Origin: Streptomyces hygroscopicus subsp. hygroscopicus
Lineage (GTDB): Bacteria > Actinomycetota > Actinomycetes > Streptomycetales > Streptomycetaceae
DNA: 64,000 nucleotides
NCBI RefSeq assembly: GCF_030269125.1
Contig: NZ_BSSM01000008.1
Span: 248,001-312,000 of the forward strand
Reading direction: 5' to 3'
Shown here: piece after piece, positions 33,290 through 41,429 of the stretch
How the letters are laid out: the number at the start of each line of letters is the position of its first letter
Position numbering within the stretch: the stretch's first letter is position 1
Made by a program: the position numbers and the translations under genes
The notes under the pieces: model-generated
What the model saw: only the letters and a program-made list of their open reading frames with translations
The model's database searches: none
Told to the model about the DNA's origin: nothing

Positions 33290-34366
33290 TCATTCCCGGC
33301 GGGCCACCAGGCGGTAGGCGTTGGCCAGGCGGAGGCGGTGGGCGAGGGGGCGCAGCGCGAGCCGGTCGAGGAGGGTGGCCGTGAGCAGGGCGGGGACCCC
33401 GGCGAGCAGAAGGGCGGCGCGCAGGGCGCGGCGCGGGGCGCCGGGCGGCTCGGGCAGCCAGGGCGCGTCCTCGCGCGGTGCCGTGTGGTCCAGGGCCAGC
33501 CAGACGGCGGCGAGCAGATCGACCGGGTCGTGCGGTTCGGCGTGCTGTTCGGCGAGGACCGTGAAGCCGTGTTCGGTGAGCCGGCGGCGCAGATTGCCGA
33601 CCGGCATGAGGTGCAGGTGCTGCGGCTGGAGCCAGGGCAGCCACCAGCGGCCGAGGAGGCGGGCGTAGCGGCTGTCCGGGTCGGGCACCTCGACAAGGAG
33701 GTGGCCGCCGGGGCGTACGGCCTCGTGGGCGGCGCGGAGTTCGCGGTCGGGGTCGGTGCTGTGCTCCAGGTAGTGGAACATGCTCACCACGTCGTAGCGT
33801 GCGGCGAGTTCGGGGGCGAGGTCCGGGAAGGCGCCCCGGTGGGCGTGCTCGACGCGCCCCTCCCGGGCGGCGAGTTCGACGCCGTCGGTGAAGTCGAGCC
33901 CGTCGAAGGAGGTGCCGGGCAGCACGGTGCGGGCGCTCGCGCAGAAGTGCCCGTGCCCGGTGCCGACGTCCAGCCAGCTCTTCGGGGCGGGGTCGTACGG
34001 CAGGATCGACCGGGCGCGGCCCTCGTACATGGCGCCGCGGCCGCCGAAGGTACCGCTCATCCGCTGTTCGCCGAGGCCGTCGTAGAAGTCCCGGTAGTAG
34101 AACTCCAGGCCCGCTTCGGTCAGTCGGGGGTTCTGGAAGACGTGGCCGCAGTCGGCGCAGCGGTCGAGGGTGAAGCGGCCGGGCTTGTGCTGGAGCAGGT
34201 CGGTGGTGCGCAGCCGGTGGTCCAGCCGGCCGGAGCCGCACCAGGGGCAGGTGGTGCGGCGGGGGGCGAGGAAGCGCTCGGTACCGGCGGCGAGGTCGGC
34301 CCGGTAGGCGGGGCGCAGGGCGGCGACGCGCTCGGCCTTCGCCTTCTTCTCACGGGGCTCGGTCAT
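33290..34366 (-). CDS. Class I SAM-dependent methyltransferase with N-terminal zinc ribbon
   Basis: 358 residues. Residues about 38-80 hold CPWCG and CADCGHVFQNPR, a likely zinc ribbon followed by the FYYRDFYDGL linker. The methyltransferase domain starts with LDVGTGHGHF near 132, with FDGLDF and VSMFHYLEHSTDP as further SAM-site blocks. The C-terminus from about 300 has two hydrophobic stretches. It is the last gene of the PKS operon, and its ATG overlaps the glycosyltransferase stop (ATGA). A role in methylating the sugar or the lipid chain is inferred from position. Confidence 0.88.
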   Translation of the reverse strand: MTEPREKKAKAERVAALRPAYRADLAAGTERFLAPRRTTCPWCGSGRLDHRLRTTDLLQHKPGRFTLDRCADCGHVFQNPRLTEAGLEFYYRDFYDGLGEQRMSGTFGGRGAMYEGRARSILPYDPAPKSWLDVGTGHGHFCASARTVLPGTSFDGLDFTDGVELAAREGRVEHAHRGAFPDLAPELAARYDVVSMFHYLEHSTDPDRELRAAHEAVRPGGHLLVEVPDPDSRYARLLGRWWLPWLQPQHLHLMPVGNLRRRLTEHGFTVLAEQHAEPHDPVDLLAAVWLALDHTAPREDAPWLPEPPGAPRRALRAALLLAGVPALLTATLLDRLALRPLAHRLRLANAYRLVARRE

Positions 34367-35544
34367 CGGCTCTCCCTTGCCAGTCGTTCCAGGTGGGTGG
34401 CGGCCGCGGGTGCGCCGCCGGCCGCGCGGAAGGCGGCGCGGACGCGGGCGGCGGCGGCCCGGTGGGCGGGGTCGTGCAGCACGGTGTCGAGGGCCGTGCC
34501 GAGCCGGTCGGCGCCGACCCGGCCGAACTTCACCCGGAGCCCGGCCCCCGCGTCCACGACCTGCGCGGCGATCACGGGCTGGTCATCGCGGATGGGGGCG
34601 ACGACGAGCGGGACGCCGTGCCACAGCGCCTCGCACACGGTGTTGTGGCCCGCGTGGCAGACCACCGCGTCCAGCCGTTCCAGCAGGGCGAGTTGGGGCA
34701 CGGAGGGCAGGATCAGCACGTCCTTGTCGCCCTCCTCGGCGGGGAGCACACCGCCGGGGTCGGCGAGCACCGCCTGCACCCGGTCGGCGCGTTCGCGCAG
34801 CGCGTCGTGGCAGACGGCGAGGAAGCGGGCCCCGGCGTCGGCGTTGGCGGTGCCCAGGGTGACCAGGACCTTCGCCCGGCCCGGATCCAGCCACTCCCAG
34901 GGGAAGCCGGGGTGTCCGGGCCGGCCCGCGAGGGAGGGGCCGACGTAATGGATGTGCGGGGCCGACGGGGCCCTGGGGCCGACGAGTTCGGGGCTGCTGA
35001 AGACCAGCAGGAGGTGGGGCGAGGAGCGCGGGTCGGCGGTGCCGGAGGGGTCGCCGACGCGGCCGCGCAGCTCGGCCAGCCGCTGCCGCAGCCAGTCGGC
35101 GACCTTGGGCAACCCGTCGTAGGCACCGCCGAATTCGGCCGTGGTGGTCGCTGAGGTAGCCCAGGGCAGGCCGAGTCGTTCGGCCACCAGGGCGCCGGCG
35201 AAGGCCTGCTGGTCGGCGACGACCACGTCCGGGCCGAACTCCTCGACGGCGGCCCGCACTCCGGGTGCCATCGCGTCGGCGAGCGGCAGCAGGTACCACT
35301 CCCACAGGAACTTCAGCGCTTCGGCACCGCGCAGGTCCGGGGGCCGTACGGCGCCGTCGGCGCCCGGCACCGGGCCCGCGCAGCCGAACACCGGGGCGTC
35401 GGGGCCCGCGAGCCGCCGCACCAGCCCCGGGTCGGCGCAGGTCCAGGCCACCCGGTGGCCGCGCGCGGCGAGGTGGGCGGCCACCCCGACGGCCGGGTTG
35501 ATGTGCCCGGTCAACGGCGGCACGACGAAGAGGAAGCCGCTCAC
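34363..35544 (-). CDS. GT1/MGT-type glycosyltransferase
   Basis: 393 residues. N-terminal FLFVVPPLTGHINPAVGVAA matches the start of macrolide-type GT-B glycosyltransferases. The C-terminal nucleotide-sugar signature is CHAGHNTVCEALWHGVPLVV near residue 300, with RDDQPVIAAQVVDAGAG. It should transfer an NDP-activated sugar to an acceptor made by the upstream PKS genes. No deoxysugar biosynthesis genes are present, so the donor is probably a common UDP-hexose from primary metabolism. The GTG start overlaps the hydrolase stop (GTGA). Confidence 0.93.
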   Translation of the reverse strand: MSGFLFVVPPLTGHINPAVGVAAHLAARGHRVAWTCADPGLVRRLAGPDAPVFGCAGPVPGADGAVRPPDLRGAEALKFLWEWYLLPLADAMAPGVRAAVEEFGPDVVVADQQAFAGALVAERLGLPWATSATTTAEFGGAYDGLPKVADWLRQRLAELRGRVGDPSGTADPRSSPHLLLVFSSPELVGPRAPSAPHIHYVGPSLAGRPGHPGFPWEWLDPGRAKVLVTLGTANADAGARFLAVCHDALRERADRVQAVLADPGGVLPAEEGDKDVLILPSVPQLALLERLDAVVCHAGHNTVCEALWHGVPLVVAPIRDDQPVIAAQVVDAGAGLRVKFGRVGADRLGTALDTVLHDPAHRAAAARVRAAFRAAGGAPAAATHLERLARESR

Positions 35545-36344
35545 CGGACCACGCCCGCCCCGGCCCGGATCAGGTCCAGGACGTGCCCGCCGACCGCGCC
35601 GGGCGCCTCGACCAGCACCGAGTGCTCGTGTCCCGGCAGCACCACCGACCGGAAGTCCGGCAGCCGGGCCTCGTGCAGCGGCACCAGGTCCGCGAGGTCG
35701 GAGTCCCCGCCGTAGATCCCGAGGACCGGGCAGCGCACGGCGGCGATCTCGGCCTCGGTGTGCACCCGGCTGGCCGGGATGTCCCGGCCGAGGCTGGTCT
35801 CCCGGGCGAGCCGGGCCGCGCCCTTGGCGAGGCGGGCGGTGTTGTGGCCCCGGTGGGCGGTGATCCAGGCGATGGCGTCCCGCTCGTTGCAGGCGAGTTG
35901 GGTCACGACGCGGTGCAGGATGCCGCCGAGTTTGCGCGCCCACGCGGGGGTCGCGGGTTCGGACTCCACGAGGGTGAGGGTGGCGACGCGCTCCGGACGG
36001 CGCACCGCGTAGCCGAACGCGATGGTCCCGCCGTAGGAGTTGCCGACCAGATGCACCGGGCCGGTGACGCCGAGGCGGTCGAGGAGCGCGGTGAGGTCGT
36101 CGATGTTGTGTTCCAACGTGTAGCCCAGGGGCGGGCGTTCGCTGCGGCCGTGGCCGCGCAGGTCGTACATGACCACGTCCAGACCGGCCGCGGCGAAGGC
36201 GGGGGCGACGGTGAAGTAGTAGCTGGCCAGGCTGTCGGTGAGCAGCCCGTGCACCAGCACGACCGTGCCGCCGGGAGTGCCGCCCCCGGCGGGGGCCATG
36301 CGCTGGACGTGCAGCCGGATGCCGCCGGCGTCGACCATCGCCAT
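35541..36344 (-). CDS. Alpha/beta hydrolase of the PKS operon
   Basis: 267 residues. Oxyanion motif LVHGLLTDSLASYYF near residue 32, DLRGHGRS near 63, nucleophile GNSYGGT near 101, probable acid in YGGDSDL near 215, and the catalytic histidine in GHEHSVLVEAPG near 245. It sits between the free ACP and the glycosyltransferase in the operon, 3 nt from the ACP stop. Acting as the releasing thioesterase or acyl transferase for the PKS is plausible, since neither PKS chain contains a visible thioesterase. The ATG at 36344 is used, with a second ATG two codons on. Confidence 0.9.
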   Translation of the reverse strand: MAMVDAGGIRLHVQRMAPAGGGTPGGTVVLVHGLLTDSLASYYFTVAPAFAAAGLDVVMYDLRGHGRSERPPLGYTLEHNIDDLTALLDRLGVTGPVHLVGNSYGGTIAFGYAVRRPERVATLTLVESEPATPAWARKLGGILHRVVTQLACNERDAIAWITAHRGHNTARLAKGAARLARETSLGRDIPASRVHTEAEIAAVRCPVLGIYGGDSDLADLVPLHEARLPDFRSVVLPGHEHSVLVEAPGAVGGHVLDLIRAGAGVVR

Positions 36345-36347
36345 GGC

Positions 36348-36665
36348 TCAGCCCGCCTGCGCGCTTCGCAGGCTCCACACCACGTACTCCACGAGCCTGC
36401 CGACGGTCAGTTCGATGATCTCCTCGAAATCCATCCCGGCCAGGAACTCGGCGAGGTTGACCCGCCCGCCGTACCGCTCCTCCAGCATCCCGGCCAGGGT
36501 GACCAGGTCGATGCTCTCCAGTTCCAGGTCGCGGTTGAAGGTGGTGGACATGCCGATGGCCGTGTCGTCGTCGCCGTACTCCGCCAGGACCTCGCGGAGC
36601 ATGCCGGTGATGTCGGCGAGGACGGCGTCGGGGGCCGGCTGGGTGGGGATCGCTGGGGGGTTCAT
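36348..36665 (-). CDS. Free-standing acyl carrier protein
   Basis: 105 residues. The phosphopantetheine-attachment motif is DLELESIDLVTLAGMLEERY, with the serine near residue 50; the remaining helices match ACP. The N-terminus has a Pro-rich extension and the C-terminus a hydrophobic tail. Its start overlaps the PKS B stop (ATGA), so the PPTase domain of PKS B is the obvious partner for its activation. A separate ACP beside an ACP-containing PKS suggests a distinct loading, transfer or release step. Confidence 0.93.
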   Translation of the reverse strand: MNPPAIPTQPAPDAVLADITGMLREVLAEYGDDDTAIGMSTTFNRDLELESIDLVTLAGMLEERYGGRVNLAEFLAGMDFEEIIELTVGRLVEYVVWSLRSAQAG

Positions 36666-39600
36666 CGGGGGATCTCCTCGACTGCGGGATCGTGGGATGC
36701 GGCGTCGGCGGTGGCGGGCCCGGTGGTCCAGGCCACCACGTAGGCGCGGGGCGTCAGGGCGGGCGGGTTGGCCACGGGGGCGCAGTGGACGGGGTAGGCG
36801 GGGGCGAGGCGGCCGCGGACCAGGAGCCGGGTGCCGTCGGGGGCGGCCTCCAGGATTCTGAAGTCCCTCGGCCGTCCGCCGAATCCGGTGCCCTCGGCCT
36901 TGGCGACGGCCTCCTTGGCCGCCCAGAAGCGGGCGAACCACTCCGCCCGCGAGCCGGACCGCGTTCGCAGGAGCCGGAGTTCGTCCGGAGCGAGCGCCGT
37001 CGCCAGGGTCGCCGGATCGCGCTCGGTGACCTCTTCGATGTCGATGCCGGGCCCGGGGCGCGGGCCGTGCGGCCGTACGATCGCCACGCCCGCCTCGGCC
37101 CGGTGGGCGAGCGAGACGTCCAGCGGGGGCAGGGTCCGCCCGTGCACGCCGGTGACGCGGGGGCGGCCGCTCGCGTCGTTGCGCACCCGGATCTCGGCCG
37201 GGAAGACGGGCCCCTCGCCGTGCTCCCAGAGCCACCGCCGTACCGCGTCCTTGACGGCGATCCGGCCGAGCAGCCACTGACGGCGGCCGCGGGGCGGGTG
37301 GGCGGCGTACTCCGAACGCTCCGTACCGCCCAGCGCGTTGCGCATGATCAGCTCGCGCGAGGCGAGGTCGGGCCAGCGCTCGTGCAGCAGCGTCCAGCCG
37401 CCGGGCCGGACGGCGGAGAGGGTGTGGCGCTCGGGGAAGCGTTCGACGGGGCGGGTCGTCGGGTCGTTGTCGAAGCGGCGGTCCTGCCAGCCGTCGAGGA
37501 CGGCCCACACCCGGCCGCCGACGGCGAGTTCGGCGTCCGCCTCCAGGAGGGTGTCGGAGAGGGAGGTGATCCGCACCAGGCAGTCGACCTCGGTGCCGGG
37601 GGCCGGATGCGGCCCGTAGAACGTCATCCGCCGCATCTGCACGGGGAAGACGACGGTCCGCCGGGTGCGGGTCGCCATGATCCAGTAGCCGAGCAGCTGG
37701 CCCACGTTGTCCAGCAGGGCGCCGGGGGCGGCGGGCGCGGTGATCACCCCGCGCACGTGCCGCTCGCCGATCGCGGACAGCTCGGTCAGGCCCTGGAACC
37801 CGGGGCCGTGGAACATCCAGCGCTCGTCGTAGATCTGGGACGCGGTGTGCTCGGGGCGGCGCTCGGGGGCGTCCGGGCGGGGGCCCGGCGGGGGTGGCGC
37901 CGGGTGGTGGGGGGCGAGTTCGAGCACGGCGCGGGCGGTGGGGCCGAAGGCGACGGTCAGGTGGTGCGGACGTCCGGGGTCGGGGGTGACCGTGATCGGT
38001 ACGTCCACGGCGGGCACGGCGGTGAGCCAGCGGTCGAACCGGGCCCCGTGCACGGCCACCGCCCGCATCCCGGGCGCGGCCGCCTCCGCCGCGTCCATCA
38101 TGTGCCGCACGATCGTGGTGGCGGGCACGACGGGCCAGCGGTCCTCGACGTCGGGCCAGCCGGGGCGCTGGGGGAAGAAGCAGTGGTCGAGGAGGTGGGG
38201 CATGGAGTGGGGGGAGACGTGGAGGGTGGTGGTCGTGGCGGACGGGGTCACCGGGGCCGGGGTTCGCGGTGCGGCGGGTACGGGGACCGCGGGTGCCGCC
38301 AGGACGGGGGCGGCCGTCGGGGTCGCGGGCGCGGGCTCGGAGGCGGTCGGCGCGGTCCCGGGTGCCAGGCGCGCGGAGGCGGTCGGCGCGGTCCCCGCCG
38401 CGGGCGTCGTCGTGAGGGGCGTCCGGCGGTGCGCGGCCGGGGTGCGCCCCCGCGCCGCCGCCATCACCTCGGCCGCCGTGTCCGCGGTGTCCCGCAACAG
38501 GGCGGACAGCTCGGCGGCGACCGGGAACCGGGCGGCGAGATCGTCGAGGACGGGCGCGCCCGGGGCCGCGGGGCGGGTCGCCGAGGGCCCGCCGCGCCGC
38601 AACTCCCCGCGCAGTTGCTCCCGTACGCCGCCGTCCAGCGACACCAGCGCGCCGCCGAGGTCGAGCCGAACGGGCGGGCGGCCGGCCCCCGCGGGGTTCA
38701 CCAGGATGCCGGGGATCGCGGGGGCGGACCCGTCGCGCGTGGCCCCCGCGGTGCGCCGCGGCAGGGCCGGTGTCACCGTCGCTCCCGCTGTCCACAGCGC
38801 CGTCGCCACGCGACGCAGTTGTGGCAGTCCGCCCTGGTGGGGCGAGCACGCGGGGACCGCGAGATGGTCGCGGTCCCCCAGCGTGTCGTCGATCAGCGAG
38901 GTGAGGCGGCCCGGACCGGGTTGGACGAAGACGCGGTGTCCGGCGGCGTACAGGGCCTCGGTCAGTTCGCGGAAGCGGACCGGTTCCAGCAGGTGCCGTA
39001 CGAACAGGGCACGCACGGCCGCCTCGGCCTGAGGGAACGGTGCGGCGGTCGTACCGGACCACACCGGCACGGCCGGCCGATGGAGCCGGAGGCGGTCGGC
39101 GGCCTCCTCGATGGGGGCGAGGTACGGTTCGAGCATCGGCGTGTGGAAGCCGGAGCGGAAGGGCAGCACCTGGCAGATCACGCCCTGCGCGCGGAAGGAC
39201 CGCACGAGCTCTCCGACCGCCGCGTCCGGCCCGCACACCATCGACTGGCGAGGCGCGTTGTCGTGGGAGAGCACGATCCCGGAGCCCGCCCAGGCGTCGG
39301 CGAGGGCCGTCCGCACCTGCGCGGCGGAGGTGCCGAGCGCGGCGAAGACGAGCCCGGGGACGGTGAGCGCGTCCGGGTCGAACTCCGCCATGAAGGCGTC
39401 GACCTGGTCGGGTGAATAGATCCCGGCAGCCGCCATCGCCGTCCACTCGCCGACGCTGTGCCCGGCGACCGCGTCGGGCACGACGCCCATCGCGCGCAGC
39501 GCCCGGTCCAGCAGCCGGCCCACACCGACGACGTCGAGGCCGTGCCGTCCGACGTCCTCGACCCGGGTTTCCCCCCGCGTGCCGCGCAGTGGCGGCAGTC

Positions 39601-41428
39601 CGAAGCGGGCCGCGACGTCGTCGGTGCGCGGCGGCGTGAACTCGCCCTCCAGACCGGGGAAGACGAACGCCAGCCGGTCCCCGGGCCCGCCCAGCAGCGG
39701 GGTCGGCCGCAGCCAGACATCGCTGCGCCCCTGCCAGGGCCGTCCCTTCGCGACGGCCCGGCGCGCGAGCGCGAGCCGTTTGGCGTCCGGCGCCACGATC
39801 CCGAGCCGTACCCGCCCCGCCCCGGAATGTGTCCGGGCCGGGTCGAGCCCGGCGGCCAGGACGTCCGGGTCATCGGCGTCCAGGAGGGCGGCGAGGCGAT
39901 CGACGGAGTCGGCCGCGAGAAGGAGGACGGGCTCCGGCTCGGTGACGTGGGCGACCGGGGCGGGGGCGGGCGGGTGCCCGGGGGCCGCGGTGCGCCGTGC
40001 GGCCGGTGCCTCCTCCAGCACCACGTGCGCGTTGATCCCGCCGAAGCCGAAGGCGTTGACGGCGGCCCGGCGGGTCGGCCGACCGGGATCGGGGTCCCAG
40101 GGCCGGGCTTCGGACAGGGTGCGGAAGCGGGTGGCTCGGAGACGGGGATGGGGGTCGTCGCAGTGCAGGGTGGGCAGGAGGGTGGCGTGATGGAGGGCGA
40201 GGGCGGCCTTGACCAGCCCCGCCACCCCGGCGGCCGGCATCGTGTGGCCGATCATGGACTTCACGGAGCCGAGCACCGGGCGCTCCTCGTCCGCGAGATC
40301 CGATCCGGGCCCGAACACCGTCGCCAGCGTGGTGAGTTCGGCGCCGTCGCCCGCCGGGGTCGCCGTGCCGTGGGCTTCCAGAAGGCCGAGGGAGCGGGGC
40401 GCGGCGGGGTCGAGCCCGGCGGCCCGCCAGGCCTGGCGCACGGCTCGGGTCTGCCCGCCCGGGTCGGGGCTGACGAGGCCCGCGGTACGACCGTCGCCGG
40501 CGACGCCCGTGCCACGGATCACGGCGTAGACGCGGTCCCCGTCGCGCTCGGCGTCCGTGAGTCGTTTCAGCACGACGACCCCCGTGCCCTCCCCGATGAG
40601 GAGGCCGTCGGCGTCCCGGTGGAAGGGCCGGATGCGCTCGGTCGGGGACAGCGCGCGCAGCTGGGAGAAGACGCTCCAGAGGGTGATGTCGTGGCAGTGG
40701 TGCACTCCCCCGGCGAGCATCAGGTCACAGCGCCCGGAGACGAGTTCGGCGACCGCCTGGTCGACGGCGACCAGCGAGGAGGCGCAGGCCGCGTCGACGG
40801 TGTAGGCGGGGCCGCGCAGGTCGAGCCGGTTGGCGATGCGGGAGGCGGCGAGGTTGGGCACGAGGCCGATCGCGGACTCGGGGCGGTCCGGGCCCAGCCG
40901 CTCGGTGAACGCCGCCCGGACCCGGTCGAGTTGGGCCGGTGCCAGGTCGGGTACCAGCTCGCCGAGGGTCCGGACGAGTTGGTGCGCCGTACGCACACGC
41001 TGGTCCAGCCGGGCCAGGCCGGGGGTGAGGTAGCCGCCCCGGCCCAGCACCACGCCGATCCGGTCCCGTGCCGGGAGCCCACGCTCGCCGCCCGCGTCGG
41101 CGAGCGCGGCGGCGGCCACGTCGAGGGCGATCAGCTGGTCGGGCTCGGTGCCCGGGACGGCCGCGGGCATGATCCCGTACCGCGTGACCTCCACCTCGGC
41201 CAGGCCGTCCACGAAGCCGCCGCGCCGGCAGTAGACCTGGTCGGGCGCGGCGGGTCCGGCGGCCGACACCCCCGGGCGGTAGTAGTCGGCGTCCCAGCGG
41301 CCCGCGGGCACCTCGCCGATCGCGTCGACACCGTCCCGCAGATTGCGCCAGTAGGCGTCGAGTCCGCGCGCGCCCGGCATCAGCACCGACATCCCGACGA
41401 TGGCGACGGGGAGTTGACGGTTCGTCAT
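36662..41428 (-). CDS. PUFA-synthase-like polyketide synthase B (KS-AT-DH-PPTase)
   Basis: 1588 residues. KS at about 5-460 is catalytically complete: Cys in VDAACASSL near 213, EAHGTATPAGD and SMIGHTMPA for the histidines. AT at about 545-880 has GHSVGEW near 658 and the usual GFHTPML. A Pro/Ala/Thr linker precedes a double-hotdog DH at about 1075-1380 (MPHLLDHCFFPQ, then FHGPGFQGL and LLDNVGQLLGYW). The end is a Sfp-type phosphopantetheinyl transferase (GIDIEEV near 1463, FWAAKEAVAKAEGTG near 1502). There is no KR, ER or ACP: those are in PKS A. This KS-AT-DH-PPTase order matches the PfaB/PfaC/PfaE functions of fatty acid-type synthases fused in one chain. Its start lies 1 nt from the PKS A stop. 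Confidence 0.93.
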   Translation of the reverse strand: MTNRQLPVAIVGMSVLMPGARGLDAYWRNLRDGVDAIGEVPAGRWDADYYRPGVSAAGPAAPDQVYCRRGGFVDGLAEVEVTRYGIMPAAVPGTEPDQLIALDVAAAALADAGGERGLPARDRIGVVLGRGGYLTPGLARLDQRVRTAHQLVRTLGELVPDLAPAQLDRVRAAFTERLGPDRPESAIGLVPNLAASRIANRLDLRGPAYTVDAACASSLVAVDQAVAELVSGRCDLMLAGGVHHCHDITLWSVFSQLRALSPTERIRPFHRDADGLLIGEGTGVVVLKRLTDAERDGDRVYAVIRGTGVAGDGRTAGLVSPDPGGQTRAVRQAWRAAGLDPAAPRSLGLLEAHGTATPAGDGAELTTLATVFGPGSDLADEERPVLGSVKSMIGHTMPAAGVAGLVKAALALHHATLLPTLHCDDPHPRLRATRFRTLSEARPWDPDPGRPTRRAAVNAFGFGGINAHVVLEEAPAARRTAAPGHPPAPAPVAHVTEPEPVLLLAADSVDRLAALLDADDPDVLAAGLDPARTHSGAGRVRLGIVAPDAKRLALARRAVAKGRPWQGRSDVWLRPTPLLGGPGDRLAFVFPGLEGEFTPPRTDDVAARFGLPPLRGTRGETRVEDVGRHGLDVVGVGRLLDRALRAMGVVPDAVAGHSVGEWTAMAAAGIYSPDQVDAFMAEFDPDALTVPGLVFAALGTSAAQVRTALADAWAGSGIVLSHDNAPRQSMVCGPDAAVGELVRSFRAQGVICQVLPFRSGFHTPMLEPYLAPIEEAADRLRLHRPAVPVWSGTTAAPFPQAEAAVRALFVRHLLEPVRFRELTEALYAAGHRVFVQPGPGRLTSLIDDTLGDRDHLAVPACSPHQGGLPQLRRVATALWTAGATVTPALPRRTAGATRDGSAPAIPGILVNPAGAGRPPVRLDLGGALVSLDGGVREQLRGELRRGGPSATRPAAPGAPVLDDLAARFPVAAELSALLRDTADTAAEVMAAARGRTPAAHRRTPLTTTPAAGTAPTASARLAPGTAPTASEPAPATPTAAPVLAAPAVPVPAAPRTPAPVTPSATTTTLHVSPHSMPHLLDHCFFPQRPGWPDVEDRWPVVPATTIVRHMMDAAEAAAPGMRAVAVHGARFDRWLTAVPAVDVPITVTPDPGRPHHLTVAFGPTARAVLELAPHHPAPPPPGPRPDAPERRPEHTASQIYDERWMFHGPGFQGLTELSAIGERHVRGVITAPAAPGALLDNVGQLLGYWIMATRTRRTVVFPVQMRRMTFYGPHPAPGTEVDCLVRITSLSDTLLEADAELAVGGRVWAVLDGWQDRRFDNDPTTRPVERFPERHTLSAVRPGGWTLLHERWPDLASRELIMRNALGGTERSEYAAHPPRGRRQWLLGRIAVKDAVRRWLWEHGEGPVFPAEIRVRNDASGRPRVTGVHGRTLPPLDVSLAHRAEAGVAIVRPHGPRPGPGIDIEEVTERDPATLATALAPDELRLLRTRSGSRAEWFARFWAAKEAVAKAEGTGFGGRPRDFRILEAAPDGTRLLVRGRLAPAYPVHCAPVANPPALTPRAYVVAWTTGPATADAASHDPAVEEIPR

Positions 41429-41429
41429 G

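Noticed and set aside
36692..39415. A plus-strand open frame of 907 codons opposite PKS B
   Set aside because: Same GC-rich antisense effect; the minus-strand frame contains the conserved DH and PPTase.
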